NCBI GenBank assembly: GCA_011800805.1
Contig: MPNW01000011.1
Coordinates: 4,393-68,392, forward strand
Source: Hirudo medicinalis
Lineage: Eukaryota; Annelida; Clitellata; Hirudinida; Hirudinidae
Direction of reading: 5' to 3'
Length of the DNA stretch: 64,000 nt
In this document: piece after piece, positions 46,611 to 58,618 of the stretch
Layout of the letters: every line of letters starts with the position of its first letter
Numbering within the stretch: position 1 is the stretch's first letter
Notes under the pieces: model-generated
The model's input: only the letters and a program-made list of their open reading frames with translations
Database searches by the model: none
What the model was told of the DNA's origin: nothing
Position numbers and translations under genes: made by a program

Positions 46611-49600
46611 ATGGATCTTGCAGAAATTTCAAGTGGTTAGTATTTTCGAAGACCGAAATATTTAAGGAATATTTCTCATGACATATAGTCTGACGTAACA
46701 AATTTAGATGAAGCTAATCTGAACAATACTATTTAGAGAGTCCAATGATAAAAATGTTATATGGTAGGCATATATTGTAAGAAATTATGAGATGTAATTG
46801 TTTGATGCAAACAAGGCCTTTATGTATCTATTATATTATTAAATTATATTTTTACATTGGAAATTGTTTTACCCTTATTCAGAATTGGATACAAAAGAAA
46901 ATCTTCTTAAGAATGTCAAGAAGGAGGTTAATTAAATCAATCAGATTTGAAACAATTACATGATTTTATCGAGTTAATTGTTAAATAGCGGATCTTTATT
47001 GAACAATTTACTTTTCTATGAATGAAAATTATTTTTATTCATTATTATCATAATAATTATTACCATAGGTCAAACAAATCATGGAGGAGGCAGTCACAAG
47101 AAAGTTTATCCATGAGGAGAGCAGCTCTGTAATCTCATTGTGTGGTTGGTATTGATTTACAAGCGTGAATGTCTAAAGATGTCATTCATGTAATTTGTTG
47201 CTACTATTAGTATTTAACTGATTTGGACCCAATAAAGATGTTGAAGCACCATAACAACCGATAGCCTTCATATGACATCCATAGAGAACTTATAATATAG
47301 TGAAATAAATTCAGCACTTAAGTAAGTTAACACTGATCCATAATACATTGAAAACCCAAGACTTAATAGGCCTTGCAGGGTCACCTGGTATAACTTCTTC
47401 CAACACTGGTCAGTTGTCTGGTGCTTGCATGCTTTATCAGCTATTAATGAGGCTTCTGCTGCACATAAGATGTTGACATCACATCCCAGAACTGCTACTG
47501 ACTGGTTTTATTTGTATGTAATGTGTTTAGAAGATTTAGAAGAATAATACATCTGGAGGTCATCCCTCATCAACAGAGGCTTCTCATATGCCACTCCTGC
47601 TGTCTGGAACACATTACCACCCCACCCCACCTCACCCCTTGTAAGAGCTCAACCATCTCTGGAGCTCTTCAAATGTCACCTGAAGACCCATCTCTTCAGG
47701 ACACCAACATGAAGCCAATGAAGACACAAGGCGCTTCTGATGCTATGCAAATGGTGCATTACAAATCAAATATTATTATTATTATTATTATGAATGCCTG
47801 GGAATTACTCATCTTCAATGAGTGTCAAGCACAGTGGTCATCCTTTGATCAGAAAAGTTGTGAAGATGCCTTTTGAGATAATGTAACCACATCTGAACTT
47901 TCTAAAGTCAAACATGTAATCACTATTTTTAATGGACAACTAACCTAACCCTAACCAAAAACTTATCTTTTTTGGAAGACAACAACAAAATAAATAAAAC
48001 AAAAATAATTGGAAGAGATTTTGAGCTTCGGGGCCAATAGTGTTAATTCTATTAACTATAACTGTAACTGAAAACTCTAATAACTGACGGAAACCAAATC
48101 AGTTAACCATAACTATAACTATAACTGACCGCGCCCAAATAACTATAACTTTAACTTGAAAGTAGTAACTGATTAACTGGAAAGTCCAATCAGTTAACTG
48201 AACTTTTTATATCAGCATTACTTTATTACGTAAACANNNNNNNNNNNNNNNNNNNNNNNNNNNNNNNNNNNNNNNNNNNNNNNNNNNNNNNNNNNNNNNN
48301 NNNNNNNNNNNNNNNNNNNNNNNNNNNNNNNNNNNNNNNNNNNNNNNNNNNNNNNNNNNNNNNNNNNNNNNNNNNNNNNNNNNNNNNNNNNNNNNNNNNN
48401 NNNNNNNNNNNNNNNNNNNNNNNNNNNNNNNNNNNNNNNNNNNNNNNNNNNNNNNNNNNNNNNNNNNNNNNNNNNNNNNNNNNNNNNNNNNNNNNNNNNN
48501 NNNNNNNNNNNNNNNNNNNNNNNNTCACATTGAAAAGTTGTGTTCAGTAACTGTAACTGCAACTGATAACTGGAAAGTTGTAACTGAAAACTGGAAAGAT
48601 AGTGTAAAGTTAACTGTAACTTTAACTGTAACTGGAAAGTACTAACTGTAATTCAAACTCTAACTTAAAAGTCCTAACTGAAATAACACTGGGGCCAATG
48701 CATGCAGCTCGACGGATGATGAAAGCCATTTACTATGGCATCAAGGTTTTATCTCTTTCGGTCACAGCTGTCATTGCAAGACCCTAACCCTAACCCTGCA
48801 CAAAAAAAACTCCACCTAATTGCATAATTTATTTGGGCAACAAAGCCAATATATATAATTTTCTGTGTTCTATAATGTTCTAAAGATGTCTATCTATTTT
48901 TGTAATTAAGAATTCTTTAATTTCTTTATGAAACTGATGAAAAAGTTCTGACTTCATAAGAAAACTTTGACTTTGAAAGCTTTCTTTCTATTCCAAACTT
49001 CCCTTTTATTCCTTGAAGGCACTTGATTGTTTTTTGGTTTAAAAAAAATAAACAAAAACAAGTAAATACAAATGTATGCTCGCAATTCACGAATCAAAAT
49101 AAACCAATTGTAACTTAATGTTAGTAATAATGATAATGTTAGCCATTTCCATGCATTAATAAATATGATCCCTCTGCTCCTCTTACTATAGGCACAGTGG
49201 AGAGTTGCCTTCAACATGGTTTGAAGAAAAGGGCCCTGGGCCTTTTTAAGAATAGCACAACAACCGCTCTTCTGCAGAAGATTGCCAAGAACTTTGAGCC
49301 TGCAATTCAACTACTGAAAATACTCAATGACCTTGAAAGAGGGCAGGATCAGACCAGGTCATAATCTGCTATGCCATCAACTACTATTACCCAGTTTCCA
49401 CTGATAATATAGCATTTAATTGAAATGAATGTGAAGAACTTTCACAAGGGCACAATTTTAAAACAGCACCTTTATAAAAACCATTTTAAATTATAACATT
49501 AATGCTTTGATAACAATGTCAAATTATTCATTAATTATAGGAAATCTGCAGATAGTTTATCATTGTCTTCATCATCTGGTCATCAGTATCATCACCTCCT

Positions 49601-52600
49601 GAAGAGAGGCAGCTCGAAGTATGTATGGATAAGAATAGCTCTTTACGAGAAGCAGTTAGCCAAGATAGTCGATTATCTGGTCCGCAATAGCAAGTGAGTG
49701 AATGAATTACTAAATCAATTCATCTCAATTGACCGATAATTATGAAACGCAACTCTAGGCTTCATTCTTTTGCAGCAAATACTATGAGAAAGAAGCAATG
49801 ATATCAGATCCAGTTTGTGGAGCAATATTGGCATCATTGTTAGGTGAGATTCAAGTTTGTAATTTCAACTAGCCTGATATGATTTGTGATCATGCTGTAT
49901 TATTATGTGGATAATCAGCTTCTGGGTGGACTAATGCATAATGGCTTTGTGGGGTTTCTTGCTCAAGGACGAGCCACGCGACAGGGAACGGTTCAAATTT
50001 ATTCTGATGGCAGATAGATACTTATAATGCTGTTGTTGTAGATTAATGTCCATTACATAACTAGATGATTAGGTGCTGCTCCTGCAATGGGATTCGATAA
50101 CTTGCTGCCATTGTGAATGGCATCTTAACCATTAGACCATACTGGAGGAGCATTTTAGATTGTATACTAACTAAATGATCATAACCATTGCACCATTGTA
50201 TGCATAGCATCAGAGGTGCCTTAATGATGCAATACACATTCATTGAAAATACCCCATTACTAGACGACTTATTTTTATCCATCGAAAGTACCTATCTTTT
50301 TAAGCATATTTAAATTATTGAAAATTTGTTTTAAAAAGTTGGTCCCTGTGCCCTCGAATTCACTCAGATGAAGACAGTGGACCATCTTTGGACTGACCCT
50401 CCAGCAAAAGAGCTCATGCAGAGGCACAGGATCCACAGCACTACAGGTCATATGCCAGGGACTCATACTGACTCCCCTAAGAGATTGGCACTACAGGTTG
50501 GCAGATTGTTGATGGTGTTGACATCAATAAAAATCATTTTGATTTGGATGCAGGTGCACAAAACCTCGAATTCAACTTCAGAGGAGTGTCAGAGAAATAT
50601 CCCTTTCCTGGCTAAGGAGTATGTGGAATCACTTCATCAAAACTCCAAATCCACTCTCCTTTATGGAAAGAACAATGTCATTATTCAGCCAGTAAGTCGA
50701 AGGAGCTTATGGTGGTGGTGATGCTGCTGATAATGATCTGGAGTCTACTATTATTAATAATAATTAGTAATGTTAGTAATAAATTATTACCATGATTGTT
50801 AGTAGTTATTACTTGGGGAACATGTTCTTAGTTTCATGAGTTTGTATTGCTACTTGGGCCTCCAGTATTTGTACCTCCTTGAAGCACAAGTACTTGATCC
50901 CTTGTAAATAAATTACAATGATTTGGAACTTGCTACTGTGTGGTGTTAATTGTATTGTGTACATCCAATTCAAATGTCCCATCAATCAAACTGACTTCTC
51001 TCAATTTTAACACATAAAAGATCTTGGGTTCCAGAACTCATTTTTTCTCTTTTCATATCATTCTAACATTTTATTTAATTTTGTGTTTGCAAATGTTGTT
51101 AGAGGCTTTATAGGTTTGGGTAATAAATTATAGATGATTAGCTCAAAAGTATTACATCCTACTGGCATTTGTAAAGTGAACAATGCAAGGAAAAATTGCA
51201 TTAAAATTGAGCATTCGATGCATGATTTATTTGCCAAATTAGTTTGATGCATTGTACTTGGCACTTGGCACTTGCACATCCTTAAAGTAAATTAAAGTAA
51301 AGTCTGAATGTAGTGTACATGCACATTAATCTCCAAAAACTTATACTTAAACTTATATAGAAAGAAGATGTAGAAGCAATGGCAGGGTACCTGAGCTTAC
51401 ATCAGAATCAACACAACTTGGTTGTCAAGTGGACCCCAAATCAACTCATGAACGTCTCGACGGATAATTCGGCCGAGAGCACTCCCTCGGACAGAAGGTT
51501 CGATGGAATAATGGCTGTGCAAATATATTAACATGGGCTAATAACAGCCAAATTACTTATAATACTTTTAATATCACTAGGATGGTGTCATTGATGAGAT
51601 TAATGTACTTCATTTACTTAGTGCCATATGCATAGAGGCAGAAGTTCTTTTCGTTAACCATTTACATGGCGTTCCTTCCCTAGGCAGTGCAGGCCGGGTT
51701 TCGAACGCAAAACATCACGACCGTTGCCGTTAAGTGATTATGCAGGAACGCAACCCATTCGGCCGGATCCCGATCCTAATAATCATAAATCTAAGACTTC
51801 TATGACCATTTGGAGTGATTTACTATTAAATTCCAAATTATCTTGTTTTGATTTGCTTGGTCTCTTGGTTTGATTTGAAAATATTTTATGTTGCTTTTCT
51901 ATGTTTTCTTTATTCCTTTGAATCATGATTTGGCTGTAGTTGCAATATTTCGTTTTTTATAGGCCCGTCTATGTTAAGTACTCACAGAGTCAAAAGTACT
52001 TGTCGATGCTTAACGGAAAGCGAAGGTTGTTTTTTCTGTTTTTTTAATTTTGGTTTACCTCCGAGTTCGTTTGTCATTCCGTTGTATTTGATATCTCCCG
52101 AATATTGTTGAAATCATGTAAGTTATAAACATTAATGGCATTTGAGGTTATTATGGGAATGCTTATTAATAAAGTTATATCTTGGTCTTACATTTTAAGT
52201 TGTCAATGCATGAATTATGCAAATTTCATCATTAACATTTTCAAAATCTTCATCTTATTCTTGAATTAAAAATCATTCGATCTATCTGAACCTATCATGG
52301 AGACTACTGATAAGAGGAATGGGTGATGTTATACTTAAATTTTCAAATATTTCTTACCATTATTATCTTGTATATATCATTCATTATATATAATTTAAAC
52401 TTAGAGGTTAGTGATTAGATGCATCATTTGTGCCAAAAGTTTGAATTACCATTTAACATTAGTTGTGGACATAAATAATCCAAGCACGTTTGTCGATCAT
52501 TATAATGGCGATGCAGATAAAGGTGACGTTATCAGTGGTAAAATTCGTTGATGTGTCGTTGTTACTTTGCTTTTAGTCAGTATTGGAACTACGCATTGGC

Positions 52601-55600
52601 TATCAGCCTGGATGAAATTGTCTACCTGCACTGCCACCAGCAGCGTTAGCGAAATTGAATTTAAATTTCAACTTTTTAATGGTTGTTATTTGTAAGAATA
52701 AATTTTCTCTCACAACATTTTAAAGATTTCATTACCTTAATTTTAGAGGCTTATTAAAAAGCACATTTTTATAATATTTAAGGTGGCATATTATTACAAC
52801 AAATCCGATGTCACGTAATAATAATCGCATTATAATAATCATGTCATTTCAGCTGAATCCGGTGGCACGGTGGTATTGGTGGGCCAGGATGGTGTTCAAA
52901 GGCCCCCAATCCACTTTCCAAAAGGAGGACATCTGTGGGCTTTTCTGTCTTGTATAGAAAACGGTCTCGCTCCTGATGGTCATCTGGAGCCGCCTTTGTC
53001 GTATCATAGAGAGGAGGATTCGGGTCTGTGAAATATTAATTATTCTTTAATTGTTTGTGCACTTTGTATCGCTCATGAATGACAGACAATTTATGCATTT
53101 CAGGGGAATTACTTCCTACTCTACTTAAGAAGAAAATAGGGGGAGCTTCAAATGTCCTCTCATCTCTACTGGGTAGCATGACGGATGAGCTAACGTCGGC
53201 CTTCAATCAATCACAGGACTCAACTCCACCCAAGCTCGGATCCCCCAAGAAGCCTTCTCAATTGCTTTCCCAGAATTCTGCTGCCGATCTTCACCAAAAT
53301 GGAAGCAGCAATGTAACGCCCCTTGAGGCTAGTGACTATGTCTTCAGGATCGTCATCGACGCCAGGAATGCCTATGTCGTTCGTGGGTTTCTGTTCATGC
53401 ATTAGTGTTCAATGTCCAACACCATGACTTTACAGAAAGTTTTATTTTTTATAAACCTTTTGGTATAATTAAATGGATACTTTTACAACAAATGCATCTA
53501 TTTTGCATAAAATAAAATTATTATCTACGAAATAGCCGAGAGCATTTCAGAGCAGGATGAAAAATCTCCACAAGGGGAACTTTTGCCATCTGTTGACCCA
53601 GCATCTCTTGACAGTTCCCTTGCTGTCCACAGGTTTACAATATTTTGCTTTATGTATGTGTGACAGAGCTGTTGTCATGTATTATAATTTACATTTTAAT
53701 GTTTTTTATTTGTTCAAAATTTCAAGTTTGGTTTTATTATTAAATTTTATAGATTTAATTTAAATTTTAAAATAAAATAGAATTTATTTAAATGGATTTG
53801 AACGATTCTAGAACTGCTGTTCGTCAGCTTTGCAGCACGATGTCATCACAAATTCTCTCAAGGGCTTTCTATGGATGTTAGTCTCTTTTATTCGTCTATC
53901 ATCTTTTCCACTCAATTTGTTTGTTACAAATTTATCCAATACCATAGTATGATAATAGCCCGTACGACAGTTTGTCACGACCCATTTTATTTTGTCCACC
54001 ATTATCAATTCAATTATAAAATCCATTGGTTGTGATAATATTCTATTATTTCAAAAAACCTTTTTCAGGGCTCTCTCACTGCAGACAACTGAAGACGGTC
54101 CGCACGCATCTTTCGGGATTGGTGCACTCCACTTCCAATCGCTCCGAACTGATGACGGACGTAAAGAAAGGGCTGTCAAGAGATGTATGGAATGAATTGA
54201 TGAATGGAGATTCTGTCAGCAATGAGATGCTACTCCATGAACTCATATATTTTGGAGGATGTGATCCTGAATTGAGGAAAGAAGTGGGTCTGCATGTTTT
54301 GTATGAGATGGTCTCTAATAAATGTCAATATATATGATGCTGTTAGTAGTTGTTATCTATCTTGTTATCTATCACTTGAGATTTTCATTTTAAAATTAAA
54401 AATTTATTTTTGTTTTAGATTTTAGATTACTTTTTGTATTACAGGTATGGCCATTCCTTTTGGAGCACTACAGGATGGAAAGTGACAGGCATGAAAGGCA
54501 GATGTTGATGCCCAGGTTAGAAGCGATTACGAGACCAAGATGGCCGAATGGTCACGGGTGGAGAAAGCTATCAAGTGCCAGGTGAAACTGTTGAAATGAT
54601 GAGATTGTTGATTATAAGTGATAAGATGTAATGAAATGGTAAAGAGGTTTATTTTGATGATAATGTTCCCCTAGGAAAAAGACAAACTACTTACCTCCAA
54701 CTTTGCAGCTAATGTGGGCTCCATAAATCATGACTCACATCCCCACAAGCAACTTCTCTCAGATGGAGCTGGGGATTCAGCTCTTGCAAGGAAGGAGTCC
54801 AGTCTAAGCAGCGACGTCTTTGAGAGCATCGAGGGAGTCGAAGACACGTCAGCTCCACCTTACGTCACTGCAGCGACCGATCGGACGGCAGTCGAAATCT
54901 TCCCGACTGAAGATTTTTCCTCGTCTTCACTCTCATCGCTGGTGTCATCTTCTTCGTCTTCTTCCACAGCCATCCGAAAAGGACCCCAACATCCCCACCA
55001 TTTTAGTCACCACACGCATGCCAAGAGGATGCTGGAGAAATCAAGCAGTTAGACATTTTGCCAGAGGGATTTTTTAATTATTGACTATAACAAACATTAG
55101 AAAGGGTCAAATAATGATTATGATGATGATGCTGGTGATGATGATGATAACTTAATGCTCACTATTTAATATTTTTCAAAGCTACTTTGCATGTAAAGGA
55201 CCCTCTTTAAATTATTGACTAATCTGTTTTTAGCTTCATTACTTTCTCTGGAAAGCTTGGCACAAACATCCCAAAAGCTTGGAGCCGAATATCTGTCGGC
55301 CCCAATCTATGTTGATTATTACGTTTGGAGGCAAACTAAGTTACTCGTGTTTTATCGATAACCCGAGCAGAGCTTCCTAAAAGTATTGAGAATGCTTAGG
55401 CTGCTGCTCATTCACATGTCGTTGTTTAGTTTACCTTTGGATAAATTGGACAAGAACATTAAAAAATAATTTAATTATTTTATTAAATATTATTAAGAGG
55501 CCAGTGGGAGGGCAAAGTTCACCATCAGTGATGACACTTCCTTGGATTCAACTGACTCCATGAAGCTTGACTCAGGTTGTCATTTTGTCTTATTTAGCTT

Positions 55601-57827
55601 TGGCTTTGTTTGAAAATGCCATGGTATTCTTTGCAGTGGATTCAGACATGTCATCTTCAAACAATGTCATTTGTGCTAGCAACGGCTCTTCTACCAATGG
55701 GAACACTGGAGTTCCGTATTCTGTTAGTAATGTTTTTTTTGTCAACATTTATTTTATTGCATTTTTACAATGTGCCTAGGGACTCTTAGACTCATATCAT
55801 ACAGAAATGATTAACCAAAGAAACAGAATTTAAGCATGTGTTGGCACAACAGTGCAAATTCTCTTGAAATCTTTATTAGTTTTATGCTCTCAGTAGCCAG
55901 TGACATGGTTTAGCAAAATATTCTGGTACCTTGGAACTTTAGTTGATAATTTTTGCATAAGTTGATGTAGTAGGAGAAGCTTGAAAGATTTCCATTTGCT
56001 GATGCAAAGAATAAAACATTGTTACGATATTAAAATCAGCCCAATTTGCAACGCAAATGCCCTTGACGTACATAAATCTATTTAAATGCGACAACTTACA
56101 GATCCAACTGCTGGAAAATTTTGCCCTGAACATTCACCGCATCGACAAAGATGTGCACAGATGTGACAGAAATCACTCCTACTTTGCCCAGCAATCCAAT
56201 CTTGTCAAGCTCAGAAACATCATGTGCACGTGAGTTCAATTCCTACCGCAGGACAGAAGCAAAAGTGGCTGTAAATTTGAAAGATTTCATGTGATTGAAG
56301 GTATGTCTGGAACAACATGGATATGGGGTACGTCCAAGGGATGTGTGATCTTGCAGCTCCATTATTGGTCATACTCGAGGATGGTTGGTTAGATGTCTCA
56401 TGCAGTAGTGATGCAAATTTGTTGCTAAGTTGTATTTAATTTTATCTTCTAGATTGAACATTTGATTATTGGTTCTCCTTGTTATTAAAAGTATTAAGAT
56501 GGTAGTTCTAAGTTTTTATGATCATAATTCCCTGCTAAGATTGAGCTCCTATAACCTAGTTTGAAGCTTCTTTTTTTTATAGTTTTGCTCACTTCAATAC
56601 CTTTATATTTTGTTTACTTCCATCAGAGCCCACAGTCTATAGTTGTTTTTCTCAAAATATGAAAAGGATGTCTGCAAACTTTCCCAATGGAAATGCCATG
56701 GACCAGCATTTTGGAAACATGAGGTCTCTCATCCAGGTTGGTAATGTGGATGGAAGGAAAGATAGATCAATGCATCAGGTCTTCAATGCATTCTAAGAGC
56801 AAATCATTACAACATTACATGATTATCAAATTTGTTCTATTGAACCAATTTTTATTTTTATGCATCTGAACTTTTAACGAATTACGTTCTTACACTTGCA
56901 CTTTTCAGATAATGGATCCAGAACTGTTTGAACACATGAGGCAATATGGAGATTACACCCACTTCTACTTTTGTTACAGATGGTTTCTCTTAGACTTCAA
57001 AAGGGGTGAGAACAATTTTAATTTTGTAGGATTATTTGCTTATTCTATCACTGGCCATTTTACAGAAATTTTCAACATATTTGTTTCTTCAGATGATTCT
57101 CAGTTATAAGCAATATAACGTTTTCTTTAAGCTTCATTTAATCAAGGTTGACTTAATTTTGTGTCTTCCCCTAAACCCATCGGACGAGTGTTGACTTTGC
57201 ACTTTGTACTTGATCGCGGCTATCGCGGACAAGACGCCATTTCATTTTTGAAATCCTGATGACATCTCGTTTTGAACTTCCAGAACTTGTGTATAGTGAT
57301 GTCTTCAAGGTCTGGGAGACAATCTGGAGCTCCAAGAAAGTTTGTTCCCCCCACTTTGTTCTCTTCATTGCTCTGGCTCTGCTGGAATACTACAGGGAAA
57401 TAATCATTGATAATAGGATGGACTTTACAGAGATCATCAAATTCTTCAATGGTGAGAAATTTAGTCCTGAGCAACAATTACTTGCATTTTCTTTGAAAAT
57501 CATGCACTACATTTCTTCAAAATTTTTTTTTATATTTTTTTGCTTTAATTATTATCTTAATTGTGCTAATTAGGTAACTGTCATTAGTTAGTTTTGGTAC
57601 TAAAAACATATGAACTTTATGAAATAAGATGCACATATTAACAGGATTTTCTGTTTGTTCATGATCTTGTTTTGCTCAAATTAAATTGCAATAATAAATT
57701 AATTTTGATGAATGAGTCATCAGATGTTGATATTGTAGAACTTGCAGAGAGACACAATGCCAGTGAAGTATTGAGCATTGCCAGGAGCCTGGTGGGCCGC
57801 CTGCAAGAGTTAATTGAGAACAAATGA
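46611..57827 (+). CDS. SGSM: SGSM1/2 homologue: RUN and TBC domain Rab-GAP (one-base frameshift in exon 16)
   Basis: Small-G-protein signalling modulators bind Rap and Rab proteins and carry a TBC Rab-GAP domain. Exons start-end: 46611-46635, 46883-46926, 47069-47144, 49192-49357, 49541-49693, 49776-49843, 50339-50496, 50554-50691, 51361-51497, 52577-52644, 52853-53023, 53104-53382, 53536-53632, 53812-53876, 54069-54283, 54445-54581, 54675-55047, 55498-55575, 55637-55722, 56102-56229, 56301-56383, 56627-56736, 56909-57005, 57284-57451, 57739-57827. RUN domain: [18 protein letters not shown] to [11 protein letters not shown]-like part: YLSLHQNQ to [30 protein letters not shown], then [11 protein letters not shown] (catalytic Arg), GYVQGMCDL (catalytic Gln), [24 protein letters not shown]; end LIENK. 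The total is 3209 nt, one short of a whole number of codons (see exon 16 finding); about 1069 aa if intact. The 46611 start is inferred but phase-consistent. Confidence 0.95.
47715..47800 (+). mobile_element. SINE family 1 tail in SGSM intron 3
   Basis: AAGGCGCTTCTGATGCTATGCAAATGGTGC followed by (ATT)n, the same 3' module as at 6.9 and 44.1 kb. Confidence 0.5.
48025..48690. repeat. Degenerate (TAACTG/TAACTA)n satellite around an assembly gap
   Basis: Hexanucleotide-like units AACTGT, AACTAT and AACTGG on both sides of a run of N (48237-48524). It lies within SGSM intron 3 and is probably under-assembled. Confidence 0.85.
48237..48524. other. Assembly gap (run of N)
   Basis: 288 undetermined bases inside the satellite. 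The true length is unknown. No coding sequence is affected, because the flanking SGSM exons 3 and 4 join in frame. Confidence 0.98.
50030..50160 (-). mobile_element. SINE family 2, copy 2, in SGSM intron 6
   Basis: The minus strand reads TATGGTCTAATGGTTAAGATGC (A-box-like), GGCAGCAAGTTATCGAATCCC (B-box-like), then GGAGCAGCACCTAATCATCT and GTAATGGACATTAATC. Both Pol III boxes are recognisable, with spacing close to a tRNA. Confidence 0.6.
50805..50910. repeat. Second copy of the AGTACTTGG-rich repeat
   Basis: Shares ACTTGG..AACATGTTC and the CAAGTACTTG words with 11040-11345. Located in SGSM intron 8. Confidence 0.4.
51580..51775 (-). mobile_element. SINE family 1, near full-length copy in SGSM intron 9
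   Basis: On the minus strand it begins GGCCGAATGGGTTGCGTTCCTGCAT, carries a perfect B-box-like GCGTTCGAAACCC, then GCCTGCACTGCC, CGCCATGTAAATGGTTAACG and GGCACTAAGTAAATGAAGTACATT. This is the best-preserved copy with the 6.8 kb one. Confidence 0.75.
51963..52025 (+). other. Candidate in-frame cassette exon of SGSM
   Basis: In SGSM intron 9, a 63-nt stretch lies between a T-rich acceptor (tttttatag) and a gttgtt donor, open in the required phase (2 in, 2 out). It would add 21 residues ([25 protein letters not shown]) between SDRR and SQYWNY. Exon 9 joins exon 10 in frame with or without it. I know no counterpart in human SGSM1/2. It could also be a chance open stretch. Confidence 0.35.
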
Positions 57828-58618
57828 AGCTTGTAATGGTTGCGTTCACCTCTGAAATGATGAACGCATCTTTCATGGAAAAAAAAAAACAATATAGCTT
57901 GGCAACATCCCCTCTACCTCGGGACTTTAAGATTCCATTTACTCGTTTATTTTACTCATTCCCCCATTTGTTGACAAATTAAGAACCAATTATTGTCAAC
58001 TTTTATGGCTATTTTTTAAACTTTGTTTTGAAGTTATTTTTCGTTTGATTTCATGGAAACATGCAAATTAATCTCTAGAAATCTCGCATTAAATTGATAT
58101 TTGTACAGCAATTCGGGCATGAAAATACATTCCAAATAGGACCTAGATCCAGGTCACTGTGTTTACATTTGCAGTGTCAGAGAAGTTTGCAGAAATACAC
58201 AATAATCTGATTTTTGCACAATAGAAACTCACCATTGACAACCACACCCCAAATCACTGCATGGGATTAGTAGCAGACCCACTACACATCAATTCACCTT
58301 ATCTCATCGAGCTAATTACAATGATTGATTCGCTGGGCATCCCCCCACATCAAACTTGACCTTCGTATTAGATTTGGAAGCCCACTTATTAACAAAATAT
58401 TCTCATTTTATAATTTAATAAAATCGAAGCGTCCTATGCTTCTTCACCAACTAATCTTATTGATTTCTATTTTGTGACATCACAGAAGAAAAGCCAAAGA
58501 ATTTTACACCGTTAATTAATCAAATTTCTCTCAAATTTAAGAAAAAGCTGAGCATGCGAATGTTTAATAGTAGAAACTCAAGGTCCTCAGTCCTGCAGCC
58601 AGGCTATAACCATTCTTA

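Noticed and set aside
47523..47876. 117-aa open frame in SGSM intron 3
   Set aside because: Ends in a SINE tail and its ATT repeat; no coding signature.
48218..48562. Long open frames on the minus strand
   Set aside because: They consist almost entirely of N; an artefact of the assembly gap.
50030..51775. tRNA genes suggested by A and B boxes
   Set aside because: Acceptor stems do not pair and anticodon arms are missing; the boxes belong to SINEs found in many copies.
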